Below are positions 1 through 5,439 of a stretch of DNA of 6,551 nucleotides, in pieces; positions within the stretch are counted from its first letter, which is position 1, and every line of letters starts with the position of its first letter. A program made the translations under genes and the position numbers. Location of the stretch: positions 1 to 6,551 of the forward strand of contig JAFKJZ010000528.1 of NCBI GenBank assembly GCA_017305815.1, written 5' to 3'. Source of the DNA: Hyphomicrobiales bacterium (GTDB lineage Bacteria > Pseudomonadota > Alphaproteobacteria > Rhizobiales > Kaistiaceae). The notes below the pieces were generated by a model. It saw only the letters and a program-made list of their open reading frames with translations, was not told the origin of the DNA and ran no database searches.

Positions 1-285
1 GGCGTCCATTGCCCCATCGAAACGATCATGGCGCGGCGCAATGCCGGACAGGCGGGGCGCGAGGGCCTCTACGCGGTCGGCACAGCGGAAGAGCCTGTTC
101 CCGCCCCCGTCCTGCGCTGGCAACACGCGGTCCATGTTCCCGGCATCTACGACCTCGAAGTCGACACGTCCCGCCTCAGCCCGGCCGAGTGCGCGGCGCG
201 GATTCGGGCGCATCTGGGCCTCGAACCGCCGCGTCCCACCGCCTTCGAACGACTGGCCGAAATGGGCCCGCTCACGGAAAGCTGA
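1..285 (+). CDS. Chloramphenicol phosphotransferase-like P-loop kinase, C-terminal part only (5' end outside window)
   Basis: The reading frame is open from the first base of the window to a TGA at 283-285, so about 94 C-terminal residues are visible. The frame reads GVHCPIETIMARRN at its left edge and contains the segment YDLEVDTSRLSPAECAARI. These resemble the VGVxC strand followed by the D-x-E-V-D-T-S-x-x-S-x-x-E-C-A stretch that closes chloramphenicol 3-O-phosphotransferase and its many uncharacterised relatives. The family transfers the ATP gamma-phosphate to a small-molecule hydroxyl in the cytosol. The Walker A loop and catalytic Asp would lie upstream and cannot be checked. An ATG at 28 is internal to the family alignment and is not taken as the start. 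The family match is by memory of sequence pattern; the true substrate is unknown and drug resistance should not be assumed. It precedes msrQ on the same strand with a 67-base gap and no obvious terminator. Confidence 0.68.
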   Translation, partial: GVHCPIETIMARRNAGQAGREGLYAVGTAEEPVPAPVLRWQHAVHVPGIYDLEVDTSRLSPAECAARIRAHLGLEPPRPTAFERLAEMGPLTES

Positions 286-343
286 TCACGCCGGTGACAC
301 AAATCGCCGTCTGGTCACGTAAGAGGACTGACAGCGATTGCAT

Positions 344-347
344 GAGG
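344..347 (+). promoter_or_regulatory. Ribosome binding site selecting the msrQ start
   Basis: GAGG lies five bases before the ATG at 353. A longer reading from a TTG at 338 is possible and has a GAGGA-like sequence at 323-327, about ten bases ahead of it. The ATG with the closer Shine-Dalgarno is preferred; the two starts differ by only five residues. Confidence 0.6.
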
Positions 348-352
348 TCCCG

Positions 353-1297
353 ATGAATCGATCCGCCGCGCCGGCCGCCCGCCTCTATCCTTGGCAGGAC
401 AGGAAGGGCGATTTCTCGCCACTGAAGGCGATCGTCTTCGCCGGCGTGTTCCTGCCCGGCCTCTGGCTGGTCGCGCGCGCACTGATGGGCACGCTCGGCC
501 CGCGCCAGATGATCGAGATCAACCACCAGACCGGCCTCTGGGCCGTCCGCTTCCTGCTGCTGACGCTGGCGATCACGCCGCTGCGCCATGTCTGGCGCTG
601 GCCGGAACTGGTGTTCGTCCGCCGCACCCTCGGCAATGCGGTGTTCGCCTATGGAATCATCCACCTCGTCGCCTATGCCGGCGACCTCGCCTGGGACGTC
701 CCGAAGGTCGTCTCCGAGATCTTCGCCCGCGTGTATCTCACCATCGGGCTGATGGTGCTGATCCTGCTGACGCCGCTGGCGATCACCTCGACCAATGGCA
801 TGATGAAGCGCATGGGTGGCCTCAACTGGCGCCGCCTGCACCACCTCGTCTACCCGATCATCCTGCTGGCCGCGCTGCACTTCTTCCTGCAGTCGAAGCT
901 CGGCGTCACCGAGCCGATCGTCATCACGGCGATCGCGGTCTGGCTGCTCGGCTGGCGGCTGCTGGCGGCCTGGTTCGGCGAGGCGCGGATCGCGACGCTG
1001 CCGGCGACCTTCCTCCTCGGCGCCGCCGTGACGGTGGCGACGGCCTTCGGCGAGGCGCTTTACTATTATCTGAAGATCGGCGTCGCCTTCAGCCGCGTGC
1101 TGCCGACCAACTTCAATCCCGCCGCCGGCATCCGCCCCGCCTGGATCATCGGCGGCATCGTGCTCGCCGTGCTGGCCGTGGCGATCTTCCGCCGCCTGCT
1201 GCCGGCGAAGACATCGGCGCGCCGCTCTGCCGCGCGTCAGGCCGGCGTCGCCGCGAAGCCGGAGGCCTCCTCGCAGCCGCAGGGAAACGCCGCGTAG
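353..1297 (+). CDS. msrQ: MsrQ, haem-binding membrane subunit of the MsrPQ protein-methionine-sulfoxide reductase system
   Basis: MsrQ is the inner-membrane b-type cytochrome (ferric reductase-like domain) that passes electrons to the periplasmic molybdopterin enzyme MsrP, which repairs oxidised methionines in envelope proteins. The protein has 314 residues and about eight hydrophobic segments. The candidate haem ligands are His104 (in GIIHLVAYA), His163 (in RRLHHLVYP) and His176 (in LLAALHFF). The 13-residue spacing between the last two matches E. coli His151 and His164, and the AITSTNGMMKRMGGLNWRRLHH region is typical of the family (only key positions matter here: the S/T-rich loop, W, and LHH). 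From about residue 210 it continues for some 100 residues with two further hydrophobic stretches and a YYYLKIG motif, then a charged Ala/Pro-rich tail. E. coli MsrQ, about 211 residues, lacks this part. MsrP is not encoded next to it: upstream is a kinase-like gene and downstream a convergent amidohydrolase. The last 20 codons overlap the end of that gene. Confidence 0.9.
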   Translation: MNRSAAPAARLYPWQDRKGDFSPLKAIVFAGVFLPGLWLVARALMGTLGPRQMIEINHQTGLWAVRFLLLTLAITPLRHVWRWPELVFVRRTLGNAVFAYGIIHLVAYAGDLAWDVPKVVSEIFARVYLTIGLMVLILLTPLAITSTNGMMKRMGGLNWRRLHHLVYPIILLAALHFFLQSKLGVTEPIVITAIAVWLLGWRLLAAWFGEARIATLPATFLLGAAVTVATAFGEALYYYLKIGVAFSRVLPTNFNPAAGIRPAWIIGGIVLAVLAVAIFRRLLPAKTSARRSAARQAGVAAKPEASSQPQGNAA

Positions 1298-2772
1298 CGC
1301 TCGACGCGATAGGGCTTCATCGACAGCCCGCGACAGAAGCCGGTCACCGCGTCCTCCAGCGTCTCGACCTTGGCGATCTCGGCAGCGTTCAGCTCCAGCA
1401 TCCGGTCGCGCGCCGCCTCGGCCTTGTCGGCGAGCGACGCCATGTCGGAGGCGAGATGGCGGCCGTCGCGGACGATGAACTGGCCATCGACCATGACATG
1501 GCGCACGGCGGTCGCATCCTCGGCGAAGACCAGCTGCGTCGAGCGATCGTTGATCGGCATCCAGTTGGGATGATCGAGGCTCAGGAAGACGATGTCGGCC
1601 CGCTTGCCGACCGCGATGGCGCCGACATGGTCGAAGCCTGCCATCTGCGCCCCGCCTCGCGTCGCCGCGTCGATGATCTCTGGCGCGGTCAGCCAGCGCC
1701 GGTGATCGGGCTGGCGGACGGCGGCGACCTGGCCGGCGGCGCGCATCGCCTCATACATGTTCTGGTTATCGGACGAGACGGCGCCATCCGTGCCGATGGC
1801 GAGGTTGACGCCGAATTCCAGCATCCGCCGGGCATCGGCGATGCCGGAGCCGAGGCGCATGTTGCTACCGGCATTGTGGGAGATGGACGAGCCCTTTTCG
1901 GCGACCCGACGGAGGTCGTCGTCGTCGAGCCAGATGCCGTGGGCGATGGAGAAATGCGGCCCGAGCACGCCAAGGTCGTCGACGCGAGCCAGCATGGTCT
2001 TGCCATATTTTTCGATGGCCGAGACGGCCTGCATCTTGGCCTCGCCGATATGGCTCTGGATGACGGTGCCGTGCTCGCGCGCCAGCCGGTCGCAGCCGAG
2101 CATCAGCTCGTCCGAACAGACCAGCGGAATGGTGGGGGCGATGCCGAGCTTGACGTGGTCGCGGTCATGCGGCCAGCGCTTCAGCGCCTCGCCCATCAGC
2201 GCCAGCACGCGTTCGGTCGCCGGCGCGCCGTCGATCTTCGCCAGCGCACGCAGATCGTCCGGCAGGCTTTCCACCAGCCCCGGAATGCCGCGATAGAACG
2301 TGGTGTCGGCCAGCATCGGCGCCATCACGGCGCGAATGCCGGCATCGCGATATGCCTGGCCCATCGCCTCCAGTTCCTCGATAGAGGCGACCGGCAGGCC
2401 GAAAGTCAGGTCGAAGGCGAGCGTGCAGCCCTTCATCGCCATCTCGACCGCGCCAAGATAGGTGTTGAGGTACTTCATCTCCAGCGACTGGTTGGCGAAG
2501 CGCGCCGGCGTCGCCAGCAGCAGGAGCTCCAGATTGAAGCGGTCGCGGTAGCCGCGCGTCAGCGCGCCGGTGCCATGGGTGTGGCCGTTGACGAGGCCGG
2601 CATGCAGCAAATGCCGGCCGGCGTCGATGACTTCCGCGTCGTCCGGCGCGGCAAGACCCGGAGCGCCGATCTCGAGGATGGCGCCGTCGCGGATCAGGAT
2701 ATCGCGCAGCGGCGCCGCCCGCCCCGCCGCGTCGAGCAGGCGTCCACCCCGGATGATCCTGAATTCGCTCAT
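1237..2772 (-). CDS. Amidohydrolase superfamily protein, ATZ/TRZ-type deaminase or chlorohydrolase-like
   Basis: This is a 511-residue predicted cytosolic metal-dependent hydrolase of the subtype-III amidohydrolases, which deaminate or dechlorinate purines, triazines and similar ring compounds. An N-terminal beta-sandwich strand set (IIRGGRLLD, ILIRDGAILEIG) precedes the metal motif NGHTHG (His64, His66). Further metal and catalytic candidates follow the usual order: His241 and Glu244 in QSHIGEA, His278 in IAHGIWLD, His299 in SHNAGSNMRLGSG, and Asp329 in IGTDGAVSSDN. The C-terminal GKRADIVFLSL closes the barrel. The family often has HCP or HNP before the SN of the SNxxLGSG segment; here it is HNAGSN. 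About 60 residues follow the core, ending in a CGC-containing tail that overlaps msrQ on the opposite strand. The start at 2772 is chosen because AGGGG lies six bases upstream; an in-frame codon 13 residues earlier lacks such support. The substrate cannot be named from sequence. It stands alone on its strand, divergent from the YitT-family gene. Confidence 0.88.
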   Translation of the reverse strand: MSEFRIIRGGRLLDAAGRAAPLRDILIRDGAILEIGAPGLAAPDDAEVIDAGRHLLHAGLVNGHTHGTGALTRGYRDRFNLELLLLATPARFANQSLEMKYLNTYLGAVEMAMKGCTLAFDLTFGLPVASIEELEAMGQAYRDAGIRAVMAPMLADTTFYRGIPGLVESLPDDLRALAKIDGAPATERVLALMGEALKRWPHDRDHVKLGIAPTIPLVCSDELMLGCDRLAREHGTVIQSHIGEAKMQAVSAIEKYGKTMLARVDDLGVLGPHFSIAHGIWLDDDDLRRVAEKGSSISHNAGSNMRLGSGIADARRMLEFGVNLAIGTDGAVSSDNQNMYEAMRAAGQVAAVRQPDHRRWLTAPEIIDAATRGGAQMAGFDHVGAIAVGKRADIVFLSLDHPNWMPINDRSTQLVFAEDATAVRHVMVDGQFIVRDGRHLASDMASLADKAEAARDRMLELNAAEIAKVETLEDAVTGFCRGLSMKPYRVERYAAFPCGCEEASGFAATPA

Positions 2773-2778
2773 CGATTT

Positions 2779-2783
2779 CCCCT
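2779..2783 (-). promoter_or_regulatory. Ribosome binding site of the amidohydrolase gene
   Basis: On the minus strand AGGGG is followed by AAATCG and the ATG at 2772-2770. This fixes the start 13 codons inside the longest open frame and removes an unconserved N-terminal stretch (MGRIDHSQPQGKS). Confidence 0.65.
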
Positions 2784-2833
2784 GTGGCTGGCTGTGGTCA
2801 ATCCGGCCCATCGCTGCCGGCCATGCTAGATCG

Positions 2834-2879
2834 TCGCCGGCGATCCGTCAGCCGCGTCAGCATCGCCCGATCGATGCTG
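2834..2879. repeat. Cluster of short repeats in the divergent intergenic region
   Basis: Three small elements lie together. A 10-bp palindrome TCGCCGGCGA is at 2834-2843. Two tandem copies of CGTCAGC are at 2846-2852 and 2855-2861, with a 9-base period. An 8-bp inverted repeat, CAGCATCG (2858-2865) and CGATGCTG (2872-2879), is separated by six bases. They lie upstream of both divergent genes and could be regulator sites or a small hairpin. GC-rich DNA produces some of these by chance, and no known motif was recognised. Confidence 0.3.
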
Positions 2880-2894
2880 CACCGCAATATCCGC

Positions 2895-2923
2895 TTGCCG
2901 GCGATATAAGACAGTACTACTGT
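2895..2923 (+). promoter_or_regulatory. Candidate sigma-70-type promoter of the YitT-family gene
   Basis: TTGCCG (2895-2900) and TACTGT (2918-2923) are separated by 17 bases, a plausible alphaproteobacterial -35/-10 pair. An alternative -10 is TATAAG (2905-2910), which matches the consensus better but has only a poor -35 partner upstream. Either choice places the promoter core within or against the palindrome at 2906-2928. The transcript start would fall about 20 to 45 bases before the gene's start codon. Confidence 0.4.
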
Positions 2924-2928
2924 CCTAT
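2906..2928. promoter_or_regulatory. Operator-like near-perfect palindrome
   Basis: Seen directly: left arm ATAAGACAGTA, central C at 2917, right arm TACTGTCCTAT. Ten of eleven pairs match; the single mismatch is 2909/2925. The inner 15 bases (2910-2924) are a perfect inverted repeat with a one-base centre. The A/T-rich element stands out from its GC-rich surroundings and covers the candidate promoter of the gene starting at 2958. Its size and symmetry suit a dimeric helix-turn-helix repressor such as a TetR- or MarR-family protein. No regulator gene is present in the window, so the binding protein is unknown. Confidence 0.6.
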
Positions 2929-2957
2929 TTCATCGGTGCGCCTCGGAGAGATGGCCA

Positions 2958-3623
2958 ATGGACGACGAACGGCAGCTTGCTCATTCGCTCTATGACGACG
3001 CGCTCGCCTTCCTGATCGGCACGCTGTTCATCGCGCACGGTCTCGCCATGCTGAAGGCGGCGGGGCTCGGTATTGGCGGGACTGCCGGTATTGCCTTCCT
3101 GACCAACAAGGCGACCGGGCTCGATTTCGGCAGCGTCTTCTTCGTCATCAACGTGCCGTTCTTCATCTTCGCCTATCTCGCCTTCGGGCCCCTCTACCTG
3201 CTGCGCTCGGTGATCGCGACAGCCCTGCTATCGCTCGAAACCACGCTGCTGCCGTCCTTCCTCACCTTCGGCCATATCGACCCGGTGCTGGCGGCGGCGA
3301 TGGGCGGGTTGCTGATCGGCATGGGCATGCTGTCGCTGATCCGTCATCAGGCCGGCATCGGCGGCTTCGCGACGGCGGCGGTCTATCTGCAGGACCGCTA
3401 TGGCTGGCGCGCCGGCAAACTGCTGATGGCGGCCGATCTTTCCGTCATGGCGGCGGCGTTCCTGCTGCTCCAGCCGAGCCAGGTGGCGCTCTCCGTCTTC
3501 GCGGTGATCTGCCTCAACATCGTGCTGGCGTTCTACCACAAGCCCGGCCGCTATGCCGGCTTCGCCCGCTTCGAACGGCGGCGCGCCAAGGCCGCCAGTG
3601 TCGCGCGCGCCGAAGAGGCCTGA
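2958..3623 (+). CDS. YitT-family (DUF161) integral membrane protein, single-domain form
   Basis: This 221-residue protein is almost wholly hydrophobic, with about five or six membrane spans. Approximate spans are residues 14-34, 58-78, 81-100, 108-128, 153-172 and 175-193, followed by a basic cytosolic tail (FERRRAKAASVARAEEA). The family signature is visible as GLGIGGTAGIAFL near residues 36-48, followed by a GLDFGSVFFVINVPFF segment. A second similar unit, QAGIGGFATAAVYL, begins at 131. It lacks the soluble DUF2179 domain found at the C-terminus of many Bacillus YitT proteins. The biochemical role of the family is not established; transport is a common guess only. GGAGAG at 2945-2950, seven bases before the ATG, supports the start; the ATG at 2951 is out of frame. 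The gene lies behind the palindrome at 2906-2928 and ends 16 bases before the convergent paiB-like gene. Confidence 0.87.
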   Translation: MDDERQLAHSLYDDALAFLIGTLFIAHGLAMLKAAGLGIGGTAGIAFLTNKATGLDFGSVFFVINVPFFIFAYLAFGPLYLLRSVIATALLSLETTLLPSFLTFGHIDPVLAAAMGGLLIGMGMLSLIRHQAGIGGFATAAVYLQDRYGWRAGKLLMAADLSVMAAAFLLLQPSQVALSVFAVICLNIVLAFYHKPGRYAGFARFERRRAKAASVARAEEA

Positions 3624-3639
3624 GGCCGCGCGGGCACGC

Positions 3640-4275
3640 TTATTCCGAGGTTTCGCGGTAGCGCTCGGCCACCAGCTCGCCCATCGGGTGCCCGCTCTGG
3701 CCCAGCCCTTCGATGACGCCTTCGCGGTCGGCCGCCGGACGATTCTGGCTGACCTTCCACTTGCCCTCGATGCGCGCGATCGGGATCTCGAGCCCGACGA
3801 TCCCCTTCATCTGCGCCGCGACGAACGGCTCCGGTGCATCGTCGACGCTCCAGGCATGCGCCTGCGCCTTCTCGCTCTCATCGGTCAGTTCGCCGACCTG
3901 CTGGCGCAGCCAGTCCGTCGATTCGAGGATGCGCGGCGTGCCCCAGGCATGCACCGTGGCGTAGTTCCAGGTCGGCACCACCTTATGGGTCTCGGCCTTG
4001 GTCGCATACCAGTTCGGCGTCACATAGGCATTCGGCCCCTGGAACAGCACCATGGCTTCCGAGCCGGCCCGGAGAGCCGCCAGCTGGTTGTTGGCGCGGG
4101 CGAGATGGGCGCGCAGCAAGCCCTTCTCGGCACCGGCCGGGTCGATCAGGAACGGGATCAGATTGGCCATCAGGCCGCCCTCGCCCGCCGTCACCAGCAT
4201 GGCGAGCGGATGGGCGCGCATCAACCCGTGCAGGACGTCGAGCCGGTCTTCACGGAATGCGGGCGGCTGGTACAC
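3640..4275 (-). CDS. paiB: PaiB-like FMN-binding protein (putative negative transcriptional regulator family)
   Basis: This is a 211-residue protein of the usual PaiB length. It starts MYQPPAF, the typical N-terminus. The family segments appear in order: MANLIPF (36-42), HLARAN (57-62), YVTPNWY (84-90), VPTWNY (100-105) and IEGKWKVSQN (169-178). The fold is the split-barrel FMN-binding type. B. subtilis PaiB was linked genetically to repression of sporulation and protease genes, but most homologues have no known target and could be flavoenzymes. No DNA-binding domain is visible, so the 'regulator' label is inherited rather than shown. The start is a GTG, supported by GAGG seven bases upstream and by the conserved N-terminus. 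It lies 78 bases after the end of epmB on the same strand and could be read through from it. No paiA-type acetyltransferase is adjacent. Confidence 0.87.
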   Translation of the reverse strand: MYQPPAFREDRLDVLHGLMRAHPLAMLVTAGEGGLMANLIPFLIDPAGAEKGLLRAHLARANNQLAALRAGSEAMVLFQGPNAYVTPNWYATKAETHKVVPTWNYATVHAWGTPRILESTDWLRQQVGELTDESEKAQAHAWSVDDAPEPFVAAQMKGIVGLEIPIARIEGKWKVSQNRPAADREGVIEGLGQSGHPMGELVAERYRETSE

Positions 4276-4282
4276 GATGGAA

Positions 4283-4286
4283 CCTC
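4283..4286 (-). promoter_or_regulatory. Ribosome binding site supporting a GTG start for the paiB-like gene
   Basis: On the minus strand GAGG is followed by TTCCATC and the GTG at 4275-4273. The nearby ATG overlapping this site (4288) is in another frame, so GTG is the only start that keeps the family N-terminus MYxPxxF. Confidence 0.65.
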
Positions 4287-4353
4287 ATGCGGAATTGTCT
4301 GACGACACTGCCACCGCGCGCCGTTGGATCGCAAGCGGCGGCGACGCGGTCTC

Positions 4354-5424
4354 TCAGACGGCGTCGTTGAATCGATAGGCGTGCTCGCCGCCATTCGGGT
4401 CGGTAACGGTGTCGTCCTCGCCGACATAGTCCGGCCCGATCGGCACCTTGCCGTAACCGCCCGGAATGTCGAGGACGTAGGTCGGCTGCGCCAAGCCTGA
4501 GAGGCGGCCACGCAGGGCGCGCATCAGCGCCTGCCCCTCGGCGATCGAGGTGCGGAAATGGCTGGTGCCGGGCGCGAGGTCGCCATGGTGCAGGTAATAA
4601 GGCTTCACCCGCGCCTCGACGAAACCACGCATCAGCGCCGCCATCGTCTCGGGATCGTCATTGATGCCCTTCAGGAGAACCGTCTGGCTGACCATGGCGA
4701 TGCCGGCATCGGCGAGCCGCGCCAGCGCCGCCCTGGCCTCCGCCGTCAACTCCCGCGGATGGTTGGCATGGATGGCGACATAGACCGTCTTGCCGGTGTT
4801 GCGCAGCGCGGCGACGATCTCGGCCGTGATCCGCGCGGGGTCGACGACCGGCACGCGGGTATGGAAGCGCAGGATCCGGACATGCTCGATGGTGCGGAAC
4901 CGCTCCAGCAGCTCGGCCAGCCGACGCGGCGCGATCACCAGGGGATCGCCGCCGGTGAAGACGACCTCCCAGATCTCCGGACGCGCGCGGATATAGTCGA
5001 GCGCCGCTTCCAGTTCCTGCTCGCCCAGCATGGTCGGGCCGCCGGGACCGACGGTCTCGCGCCGGAAGCAGAAGCGGCAATAGACGGCGCAGACATGCAC
5101 GAGCTTCAGCAGCACGCGGTCCTGATAGCGATGCACCAACCCCGGCACCGGGCTGTGCGCGTCATCGCCGATCGGGTCGGCCCGCTCCTCCGGCAGCGTC
5201 GTCAGCTCGGCCGTTGTCGGCACGAACTGGGCCGCGATCGGGTCGTTGGGATCGCTCGCCTCGATCAGCTTCGCCATCGCCGGCGTCACCGCCACCGCAT
5301 AGCGTTCCGCCACGCGGTCCAGCCCCTCGCGCGCCGAAGGTGGCACAAGGCCGGCCTCGACCAAGGCGGCCGAGGAGCGCAGGGTCAGTGATTTTTCGAG
5401 CGGAATGACGGGTGAGCGCGACAT
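4354..5424 (-). CDS. epmB: EpmB, EF-P-(R)-beta-lysylation pathway lysine 2,3-aminomutase (radical SAM)
   Basis: EpmB converts L-alpha-lysine to (R)-beta-lysine for attachment to elongation factor P, using an iron-sulfur cluster, S-adenosylmethionine and pyridoxal phosphate. The 356-residue protein carries the radical SAM motif CAVYCRFC (Cys112, Cys116, Cys119), the TGGDP SAM-contact segment (157-161) and HTRVP (188-192). It also has LLKGIND (250-256) and PGGYGKVP, in which Lys326 is the expected pyridoxal phosphate lysine. Asp282 (HGDLAPG) and Asp319 (VLDIPGG) match the two substrate-binding aspartates of clostridial lysine 2,3-aminomutase. The length is close to E. coli EpmB (342) and shorter than catabolic aminomutases (about 416), which have an extra C-terminal region. 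This and the adjacent epmA favour EpmB over a lysine-degrading enzyme. The ATG at 5424 is preceded by GAAAGAG six bases away, and the gene starts 15 bases after the epmA stop, so the two are very likely co-transcribed. Confidence 0.93.
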   Translation of the reverse strand: MSRSPVIPLEKSLTLRSSAALVEAGLVPPSAREGLDRVAERYAVAVTPAMAKLIEASDPNDPIAAQFVPTTAELTTLPEERADPIGDDAHSPVPGLVHRYQDRVLLKLVHVCAVYCRFCFRRETVGPGGPTMLGEQELEAALDYIRARPEIWEVVFTGGDPLVIAPRRLAELLERFRTIEHVRILRFHTRVPVVDPARITAEIVAALRNTGKTVYVAIHANHPRELTAEARAALARLADAGIAMVSQTVLLKGINDDPETMAALMRGFVEARVKPYYLHHGDLAPGTSHFRTSIAEGQALMRALRGRLSGLAQPTYVLDIPGGYGKVPIGPDYVGEDDTVTDPNGGEHAYRFNDAV

Positions 5425-5439
5425 TCCGCACTCTTTCGG

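Noticed and set aside
294..318. Inverted repeat GTGAC / GTCAC in the gap before msrQ
   Set aside because: The arms are five bases with a 15-base spacer. This is expected by chance and no promoter elements could be placed around it.
272..880. A 202-codon minus-strand frame opposite msrQ
   Set aside because: The translation is rich in Gln, Asp, Arg and His with no recognisable motif. It lies antisense to the membrane-spanning part of msrQ, whose codon positions explain it.
391..2829. An 812-codon open frame on the plus strand, the longest in the window
   Set aside because: It is out of frame with msrQ and antisense to the whole amidohydrolase gene, has no plausible ribosome site, and its translation is a monotonous Arg/Ala/Asp/His mix. 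Both genes it covers have clear family motifs. It is a by-product of high GC content.
3604..3632. Possible terminator hairpin between the convergent YitT-family and paiB-like genes
   Set aside because: CGCGCGCC can pair with GGCCGCGCG only with a bulge, GGCC-TGA-GGCC competes inside it, and there is no T-tract in either direction. It is not strong enough to annotate.
4316..4346. Possible terminator after epmB (CGCCG and CGGCG arms)
   Set aside because: The arms are only five or six bases with a 12-base loop and no T-rich tail. Such pairs are common by chance in this base composition.
4558..5391. A 277-codon plus-strand frame opposite epmB
   Set aside because: It mirrors the codon structure of epmB, has no family resemblance, and would require epmB not to be the real gene.
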